Positions 56,573-64,000 of a DNA stretch of 64,000 nucleotides are shown in pieces. Where the stretch lies: assembly GCA_030248195.1 (NCBI GenBank), contig JASAND010011151.1, forward strand, positions 16,948-80,947. Direction: 5' to 3'. This stretch comes from Trissonchulus latispiculum. Taxonomy: Eukaryota > Nematoda > Enoplea > Enoplida > Ironidae. A program made the position numbers and the translations under genes. Below the pieces are notes generated by a model, which worked only from the letters and a program-made list of their open reading frames with translations, ran no database searches and was not told where the DNA came from. Each line of letters starts with the position of its first letter. Position 1 is the stretch's first letter.

Positions 56573-57505
56573 TCGAACTATTCGAGCGAATATTCGAATT
56601 ATTCGAATGAATATTCGAATTTTTCGCAAATTTCTAAGTAACTATTCAATATTTAGACGGATTTTCGAACTTTTTCCTGACTTCTGCATTAAATTTTGAC
56701 TGAACCCACAAAGAATAGATTATATTGTGTGTACTAAACTTGCAACGATTTTTAATCGTTTTGTTCTAAAATTTTTCTACATGCACGCTCGACTTATATG
56801 ATGCATCTATCAAAAGAGATTGAGTACACCAACCTAGTAAGATTCCATGGAATGACCAACCTAGCGGAATTCCAGGAATTTTTCGTGCTGTACTACAGCA
56901 CGAGCTTTATCTGTTTGCTTAATTTCATTCTTCCGCTGGAAAGATATATTGCATGGGAATTAAGCGGACCAATTAAGTTTTGCCACAGCATTACACATCT
57001 ATTGAAATGCGTGCTCGAAGTTTTTATGGAATTCAGCCAGGCCATGATTCTGCGGAATCTTGCTTGGATTGTGTACTCAATATCTTTTGATAGACGCATG
57101 ATGGAAATGTTTCATCTATGGCAGTTTTTAGTTGGCCAAATATTTATTGCACTCTAACTGCCACGTTGGATTCTCGAGACTCCAGCACATACATATTGTT
57201 TCATTGTTGGAGCATTTCCAGTAAAATTGTGTTCCACAAAGACCATTCCACTATGCAGACCACATAAAAACCATGACGACGATTTGCTGATACCATACGC
57301 TCCCAGAAGGGTTCTTGAGCTTATTCATAAAATTTCAGCATTTAAAGATGCATGCTTGAATATTCGAATAATTCGCGAATTATTCGAATAATTCTAATTA
57401 TTCGCGAATTTCGAATACTACGAATAATTCGCGAATTATACGAATAGTACCCCGCGAATGGTAACGAATATTCGAATACTAGTTTTACTATTCGTGCCCA
57501 TGCTT
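56573..57505. mobile_element. ATTCG-rich fold-back insert private to the right arm
   Basis: About 930 bp present between CACTATTAGGGG and the ATTTGCCCCGACG string, where the left arm has only a few bases. The ends are dense in ATTCG/CGAAT units, and the right end reads CTATTCGTGCCCATGC. An inner inverted pair, TTGAGTACAC/GTGTACTCAA, gives an ORF on each strand. Similar end strings occur at 51740-51845 and 62625-62700. The ends resemble hAT-type MITEs, but no clear 8-bp duplication was found. Confidence 0.55.
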
Positions 57506-59149
57506 AACTACTACAGATTTGCCCCGACGTTGTCTGATTGGCCTACTTTGTGGCACAGATATAGACCATGGGGTAGCTCAAGTAAAGAGATCTTATTAGC
57601 AATCCAGCCGTGTGCAGCTGTCACTTTTATGTGACAGATCCAACATTTCAATTAACGCCAATATAATTGATTAAAAATTTCTGCTGACTGTTAGGTCTTA
57701 GCTTTAAGGTTGCAATTTATAAATTTTCTGCTAACGAGAAGAAAATTTTAATTCTATTGCAAGCTATAGATTGTAATTTGGCATTTACAGAGGCCGGATA
57801 GGTGTACTGATTTGTGCCAAAAGGTAGGGAATTCTGCCGAGCGCAAACAATTTTATGTCAAGTTGAATCTACAAAAATTGCCAGAGTCACCATTTTTTGG
57901 CAATGGTTGGTTTTCGGGCAAATACATTTGGACACATTTGGTAAATCATGATGCCAAATGGCAGCTTTAAAACCAGGAGCTGACAGGCAGCAGAAATTTA
58001 TAATTTATTTTGGTAGTTGTGAAAAATAAGGGGTCGGGCACATAAAAGGCTGCGCGCGTTAGAGGGCAGCTAAGATTTCAGTACCCGATGTTTTTTTGAC
58101 AACACCCATACCTATGTCAGTGCCAAGGTCAATTGGACAATGTAGGAAAAGTAAATTTTAGTAGCCCCCCAATGTTGAATATTAAGTCAACTAAACTACC
58201 TAACTATTATATTCTTGTTATATTCAGCTAACGTACATAACGAAAACAAACGTAAATATTCGATAAACAATAAAATATATGTAGTTAGTCGATTGAAAGT
58301 TAAATCCATTTTGCCGGTTTTTGCCACTTTTTCGATGTTTTCAATGGCGTAAGACTGTTTTGCGATTCCAGAATTCCTTCTTATTTGGCAGACTTTTGGA
58401 GTCCAATGGGGTCTATTTTTACACCAAATTTTAGCTTCTGCGCTCTCATAACAAGATAATTTCTCGATTCGGAGCCAAAAAACTTCCCAAATTTCGACGG
58501 TGTTTCGCCTAGCATTACTCTCCAATCGTAGGGGTAAAGCTAATGCCGTGTACATATTACCAAGATGCCTTCTGCCCTCTACCTAACTCTGCCTTCTACC
58601 CAATTTGCCTTCTCTCATTGTGTCGAAACGTAAATATTTTCATAGAGCCAAGCAAGAAATTTTAAAGTATTTATGTTGGATGGCACTATGTTATAGCCTC
58701 CTATGAGATCTATGGAATGGTATAATGTGACGTCTGAAATATGTAGATATTACAAAATTCCTTCAAAATATTTTTCAGAAGCACCAATGTCCTTAATTTA
58801 ATGTATTTCTAATACTAGTGGAATATTTGTTATCATTCAAACCCAGCTCACCAAATTGACGAATATAGAAGGGGCCGACGCTTTTCCATTCGCATTCGTA
58901 TTGTTTGGTTCCTTCAAAGCTGAATCTCACTCATTGCAGTAGTTGAAACTAGTAAGTTTGCTGGCGCACAATTTAAGCATCGCATGCAGTCTTGCAAAAA
59001 CAGAACAAAACAGAAACCGAACATTTCAAGCTGGGGATACCACGATAACCTTTCTGCTAAGCGTTTATTATTAGGCACCAGGAATTGTAGACAGGGTGAT
59101 AACTTCCCAGGTTTATCTACAGACTAGAAACTTTCAGCTTTGTTAGGAG
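57506..59149. other. Non-coding part of the right arm
   Basis: Matches 43250-46205 of the left arm inverted, apart from the left-arm insert. The one ORF here (58196-58555, minus) has a left-arm counterpart simply because the DNA is duplicated. I see no coding character. Confidence 0.5.
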
Positions 59150-59155
59150 TATAAA
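59150..59155 (+). promoter_or_regulatory. TATA-like box of the right peptide gene
   Basis: GAGTATAAATGTCAGCACCC, conserved in the left arm. The ATG is 250 bases downstream. An acceptor-like TTGTTTAG at about 59375 suggests a 5' UTR intron. Confidence 0.45.
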
Positions 59156-59404
59156 TGTCAGCACCCTTCCTTGAACACTGAATAAGAAGTTGTTGTATGA
59201 AGCAGAACTTGTTCTTGATCCATGCTTTCAAGTATAATTAATTAATTCAATAGTTTCAGAAAAAACACTGAGTAGGGTGTGAGAAAAAATTGAGTTGCTA
59301 ATGGATTGTGTACCTTACAAAAAGCAATATTTTTTTATATTGATTGAGGATACTTTTATAATTTCAAATTGTTTAGCTCTGTATTGTGGCAACCACGTTC
59401 AACT

Positions 59405-60808
59405 ATGAACAAACTTTGGCTTGCATGTATTGTGGTTGCAGCCTTGATTTACTCCACAACAGCTGGTAATTATTTTTCTGGTGTTGAACAAACTAATTTG
59501 GTGCACGAAAATGTGGCCGTCAACAGCACAGCCTTCAGGAGGTGCTGTTTCCGACTTTTGTATTGGATTTGTGAGTTGTCGTTGAAATTAAAATGTGATA
59601 AAATTACATCATTTGCTTAAAAACATTTTAGAAAAGTTGCGGGTGAAAATTTGTGTTTTGGAGAAATTAGCTTAATCCGCCATTAACTTACAGAGTGGCC
59701 GCCCTACCCGGACAAACTTACAATCATTCGAATCCTCCCAGCCAGACCTACAACATTGCTCTTCAGTGTATTCTCCAATTTCTTATGGTATAAGAAATAA
59801 CAGCGAAAATTGCTTTTCAAGATCCAAAACTGATGATTTTTTGAAAAGTCAAATATTGCAAGAATTTGACAGCTTCATCGACGCTGGTTCGTTGGTCAAG
59901 TATTCTCCATATTTGTAGTCCTAACGGACATGCCATGGTAATAAAAGTTTTAATTTTTTATTTGCAGAACCTTATGTATGCGCTCATTTGAAAGATTGCC
60001 GTGATTGCAAGTGGATCCTCAATCCTCCTAATGGTGCCTCAATTGATCCCGGTGATCCTTGCAGACTTCCCGACTTCGAGCAGTATGATACTTTGGAAGA
60101 CTGTGAAAGAGTTTGCGGAAGTGAGAGCTTTGCTTAAATGTACTTGTTTTTCCATACGAAGGTGATAGTAGCAACACATAAACAAACCCTAATGATATAA
60201 CATTTAATTGTATTCAATTAGTTATTATTGCATGCCGTTAAAATCCAATAAGTTTTAGAATAATAAAGCCAAAATAAAACCAGCAACAAATGAAACAATG
60301 AAAAGTATAAACTTTTGACACTAATGTCACATCAGGTCAAAGGAACACACTCGGTTTTCTAAATTGGGGGTGTTTCGCTGCACCATACAATACCCTCCAC
60401 CTTATCATGTGGTAACGGCCCTTTCGACAAACGATGACTGGTGCATGCTAATTATCAAACACTCTTTGGATGCTTGCAACAAAATCTGACGTAAACGTAT
60501 GTCAGGTAGCAGATTTTGAAATTAGCTAAACGCCTGTTTCGTATGAGCAAAAACTGACCGTATTGTATTAATTAGGTAGTAGGAAGTGTACATTATCACT
60601 AGTAACCATAGTAGCTGTCCCTATTTTCCATAATATTTATAAATGCTGTAACTTTTTACTTGCAGTTCCTTATCAATATGAATGTTCTGACGGTCAATGC
60701 ATTCCATGCAAGTTACGCGATTGTCCTGTCGAAGTTACGCTATATTTTACCCAAGCAGATTGTGAAGAAGAATGCGGAAGTAGTGACTTGGTTTCTACGC
60801 GATTGTGA
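59405..60808 (+). CDS. Secreted cysteine-rich peptide with two six-Cys modules, three exons
   Basis: Exon 1 59405-59465 (MNKLWLACIVVAALIYSTTA, a signal peptide), GT at 59466. Exon 2 59968-60120 after TTTATTTGCAG, donor GTGAGAG. Exon 3 60666-60808 after TTACTTGCAG, ending TGA. Joined length is 357 bases, 118 residues, both junctions in phase 1. Module 1 has spacing C-x5-C-x2-C-x17-C-x13-C-x3-C. Module 2 has C-x4-C-x2-C-x4-C-x12-C-x3-C. The last part of each (DTLEDCERVCG and TQADCEEECG) looks like the end of a Kunitz domain, but the front half does not, so this is at best Kunitz-like. It may be a protease inhibitor or another extracellular peptide. Both module exons end TGCGGAAGT, and exon 3 reads through what is a splice donor in exon 2, consistent with exon duplication. 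Confidence 0.75.
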
Positions 60809-61490
60809 TTCTAGCAATATATAGGCTAACCCAGATGAGATAACATTTAATTATATTTATTTGGTTATGACATGACATTTTGAGCAAGAGAGTTCGGGTT
60901 TTGAGAAAGCAAGTTTGTAAATTGTGGCATTTTTGTAGAGCAGAAATTGTCAAAACATTGCTTTAGGAAAATTTTCAGACTTTGGCTATTTTAAGGGTTT
61001 GGGCTGGGAGAGGCTGCCATGATTTAATTGGATTCTGAATAGAAAGAGGGCTCCGAACGCTCAATCCTCCAGTAAAATAAATCAGCAACAGAACAGACAC
61101 AAACCGATGTAACACAAAAGCTTGTGTTTTCAGATGAGGAGCAGCGAAAGTAAAGGAATCAAGATCTGGTTTTAAACGACTGAACAATAACACTGAACGA
61201 TTATCTAACCGCCATTTAAACTAATACATAATGCTTGAATAAATGTATATGCGCTCTGCCAGGCGCCTATGAGGGACAAATGCATTAAGGAACCGTGTCA
61301 AAAATAAGTTTAAAATCTATAGTGTACACGATTTATTTACATGATTTGATTCGTTTCAAATTCGTGTAAGCGGCTTACATTGACAACTTCTGAAGTTTGA
61401 AGTTTTGAAGTTTTTGTAGCAAAAGTGCTGCAACGTAGCGAATGAAAAACCTTGTGCTTAACTTTTTATGCCTTCACAGGACCGCTTTGA
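60809..61490. other. 3' flank of the right peptide gene, end of the right arm
   Basis: No further exon. The minus-strand ORF at 60975-61193 is mirrored in the left arm (41611-41826) and has no recognised family. The arm homology ends near 61490. Confidence 0.4.
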
Positions 61491-61829
61491 CTTAAGGTGC
61501 TGGTATCGCTTTGTGTAAATTTGACCTTACAGGCTTCAATTCTTTATGAAAATGGACGAAACTTTCCAAATATGTTATTTTGGTGCTCTTTAACATTCTG
61601 GAACCAGTCCCGCATTTTTAGGTGAAAAGATTATTCTCTCAGTACGTAGTCGATACACCGGATTGTTTGCTATAGCTGGAAAGAGGGCACCAAAATGAAC
61701 ATTTTTGCTTTTGCAACATTTGATCTATTTCTAGTGGTTAACGAAGTATAAGCAAAAAACTATTTTTGGGGTCAAAAAAATCGCCATTTTCGAAGAAATC
61801 AGTTTTTTTCAAAATAACTGCCAAATCTT
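61491..61829. other. Spacer between the right arm and block X'
   Basis: No ORF. A piece at 61695-61770 matches 41430-41510 inverted, out of order relative to the arm, which points to small rearrangements. Confidence 0.4.
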
Positions 61830-62640
61830 ACAGGCAATTTTGGCTTATTTATACTCAATTGATATATCGTCCAATTGCACATTTTATCAATGTCTGTTCG
61901 CTGGAGTTCGTTGCTTTAAGCTAGAGAATTCGCTGAAAAACCATTTTAGCAAAACTGCGATTATTTTGTTTTGAACATCGACTTCTCAAAAACTACCCAT
62001 TGGATTCGCTTGATTTTTGGCGAAATGAAGATTCGCACTATTGCGGAGGGTCTTTTTTCTCGATTTGAGCTAAAACGTTTCCAGTTGCGAGAAAACTGAA
62101 TGCAAAGTTGTGAAATTTCGTGTCACCGCACATTTGTCGTATCTTCTGGAGCATTGAAACTTGTTGAGCCAAATCCAAAAAATGTCCCTCGGTCCACATG
62201 TCCTTCATGTCATGGCACAAGAAAAAATTTTGGCTGATTCCACAGTTTTGAGAAATCGATGTTCAAAAATTTTTGGTGTCAGCATGTCAGCATGTCAGAA
62301 AATTTTTGGTATTTTTTGCTAATTTTGCTAGCTTCGTAAGCTCATGTAAATGTACAGATAATAAGCTTTAAAATGATGTTTAAAACTCTTTCCAACTCCC
62401 AAAATTGCGAAAGTTACAGCGCTTCGAAAAAATTACCACAAAAGCACTGCACAAAAGGATACCAGCACCTTAACAAAAGTTGCTTCTTGCTGGGAAGCAA
62501 AAAAAGCGGAGCAAAGAATTGCTGCAAAAAGAAGTAAAAGTCGTGTAAAGTTTCAACAAAACATTTCAAATTCGTGAAAATTTTATCGTTTGCACGATTT
62601 TATTCTTGACACGTTTGCTAATAAGCATGGGACGAATATC
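61830..62640. repeat. Inverted block X, right copy
   Basis: Reverse complement of 51930-52650 over most of its length. It ends at the GCATGGGACGAATATCG string. No coding signal. Confidence 0.65.
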
Positions 62641-62744
62641 GAATAATTCGATATTCGCAAATACCACCAATATCCGAACAGTCGTTTACTATTCACTATT
62701 CGTTTACTATTACTATTTACTATATATTTATTTATTTATATATA

Positions 62745-63134
62745 TGTTGAGAATCAACTAAACTGTTGCAACTTAAACTCTAAAAGCAACACTTGATCAA
62801 AAACTTATTTCTTTCTCACTATTGTGTAAGGTATTGTGTAAGTCTCTGTAGCTAATGTCGTTAATTAGCAAACTGTCTAATTAGTTCGTGTTTCGATTTG
62901 TTGCCGAACGGTTGGAGTATTATTGCTGGTCCCCTAATAAATTCATTGTTATGCCACCAAATTGTTAGTTGGTTAGCCGCTCATCATCAACGATCATCCG
63001 ACATGGTAACTCATGAGTATTAGTTTAGGTAGTTAGAACCTTTAGTTAAACGATTTAGGTCATTTGAATTACCTGCAGTCGTACCGCCTCTAGATTCCAC
63101 CTTAGGTCCAGGCAGCTGAGGTATGGAATTAACA
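62745..63134 (+). repeat. LTR, right block
   Basis: 390 bp, TGTTGAGAATC... to ...GGAATTAACA, inverted partner of 50891-51276. Followed by a PBS-like TGGCGACCGTGCAC at 63137. No polypurine tract precedes it, so it is a 5' LTR whose element continues past the window. Confidence 0.75.
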
Positions 63135-64000
63135 TATGGCGACCGTGCACAGTTTGACTCTGTCTGGCTGACCATCACTTTTTGAGAAAATTTCGAATTT
63201 CCAAAATTTCGAAATTTATTACGATTTTGATATTTTCAATTTTTCCTGTTTATTTGTAATTTAGATAATTAGTTTTGATTTGTTTTCTTTAGTTTCTATT
63301 GAGCTTATTCCTTTCTTTTAATTTTTCAAATTAATGAGAATGAGCAAGCCGGTACATAGCTATTCCGATTTTGCCGTGGAAACCGTGGTCGGGGGAACGA
63401 CGATTTTTAAGTTAATTTTTGGAACTCGGTATTTGGTGTCCGATAGGTTTCAGTAGGTGCTCCCCTATAGGTTTCAGTAGGTGCTCTACTCGTTTCTGAG
63501 CATAGAAATATCAGAGTTTGTAAAGTTTGGAAAATTTCGTATTTTGTCACCGATTTTTCGATTTTTTACATTTTTTCGCGGTGCCCCCCCTAGTGATTTT
63601 TCGATTTTCAGTGTTTTTGTCAATTCTGAGCTGACCTACGAGTACAACTACGGTCGTAGAACGTACCCTAACTGCAGAATTCCAGGATTCCTAGTATTTT
63701 TGTGATTTTGACCCAAAAAGGGCGCTTTTTCCGATTTTGGCTTTTGACCCCACTGTAGTTGATCTGTAATTTTCAGCGATTTGGCAAATTTTGTCCAATT
63801 CCACTGTCAATTCCACGAACGTAGCCACGCTAGAATTGTCTTTTTCTACGATTTCATCATATTTCCAGTGTTTTTGCCTAGATTTGACATTTTTTTGTTG
63901 TGACCCAATAGTTGATTTTTGATCATTTCATGTTTGGGTAGACTTTTGAAGTTTCCATTTTGGAATACCAACTACGACCTCATCTAAAGGCGTAGATAAA
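63135..64000 (+). other. Retroelement leader, right block (cut by window end)
   Basis: Matches the leader at 48890-50890 inverted, with about 1 kb missing near 63420. The last 500 bases match 52690-53290 directly. A gag gene is expected just beyond the window. Confidence 0.6.

Larger units (their letters stand above)
52660..61490 (+). repeat. Right arm of the large inverted duplication
   Basis: Inverted partner of 41340-49510. It carries private inserts at 53580-54285 and about 56573-57505, and it lacks the left-arm insert. It has lost about 315 bp near 55676 relative to the left arm, and has an extra 210-bp segment at about 55855-56065 flanked by a repeated CATTGAATTCCCAGCAACC. It contains the intact peptide gene. 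Confidence 0.8.

Noticed and set aside
56798..57157. 119-residue ORF in the ATTCG-rich insert as a transposase
   Set aside because: It is produced by an inner inverted repeat (an antisense ORF exists at 56893-57099), and no DDE or hAT dimerisation motif is visible.
59405..60808. Calling the peptide a classical Kunitz inhibitor
   Set aside because: Only the last three cysteines of each module follow Kunitz spacing. The first half and the usual Gly-rich centre are missing.

Overview
The window is repeat-dense DNA from a metazoan, almost certainly an invertebrate. Two spliced gene models with animal-type GT/AG introns, a decayed Polinton/Maverick, a CR1/L2-like LINE, several LTR retroelements, a SINE and many fold-back elements make up most of it. 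No rRNA, tRNA, CRISPR or bacterial operon signal was seen. I cannot name the species.

Layout. 1-6900: a Polinton on the + strand with integrase, basic minor protein, double jelly-roll capsid protein, adenain-like protease and protein-primed DNA polymerase B. Only the protease is intact. 7401-7530: a probable last exon of a host membrane protein. 7759-17206: gene-poor, AT-rich DNA with fold-back elements. Four of these form one family with a terminal signature CAAGAGTACATAAT and 7-bp target duplications. 17471-18160 (-): a broken coding stretch of unknown nature.

18.7-40.5 kb is a four-layer nest. The host of the nest is a LINE whose ORF1 (NADAR domain, then a CCHC zinc knuckle) precedes an ORF2 with APE-type endonuclease and reverse transcriptase. 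ORF1 is split by a minus-strand LTR retroelement, 'LTR1' (19485-36724, 593-bp LTRs differing at 4 sites, TSD ACGT). It is split again by a 303-bp SINE (36836-37138, 11-bp TSD). LTR1 encodes no recognisable pol, but has a gag-like ORF and a second ORF that ends in its own NADAR domain. LTR1's gag-like ORF is split by 'LTR2' (26014-33419, + strand, 395-bp LTRs differing at 3 sites, TSD GAAT). LTR2 carries only a gag-like ORF with one zinc knuckle. Taking out each insert with one TSD copy makes the reading frames meet exactly, so the order is LINE, then LTR1, then LTR2; the SINE's place in the order is not fixed.

40.6-41.3 kb: a minus-strand gag zinc-knuckle/aspartic-protease fragment. 41.3-64.0 kb: a large inverted duplication. 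The left arm (41.34-49.5 kb, read on -) and right arm (52.66-61.49 kb, read on +) share a retroelement leader, a broken gag, a fused Polinton polymerase fragment and a three-exon gene for a secreted cysteine-rich peptide. A further inverted block (LTR, AT-rich DNA, 'ATTCG' repeats) occurs at 49.5-52.65 and 61.8-64.0 kb. Each arm has private insertions and deletions, so each is an empty-site control for the other. The peptide gene is intact in the right arm and has lost most of exon 2 in the left arm.

The most notable content is two unrelated retroelement classes, a LINE and an LTR element, each carrying a NADAR domain (DUF1768/YbiA family, N-glycosidases acting on ADP-ribose or riboflavin-pathway substrates), one inserted into the other. 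All readings are by eye; no search was run.
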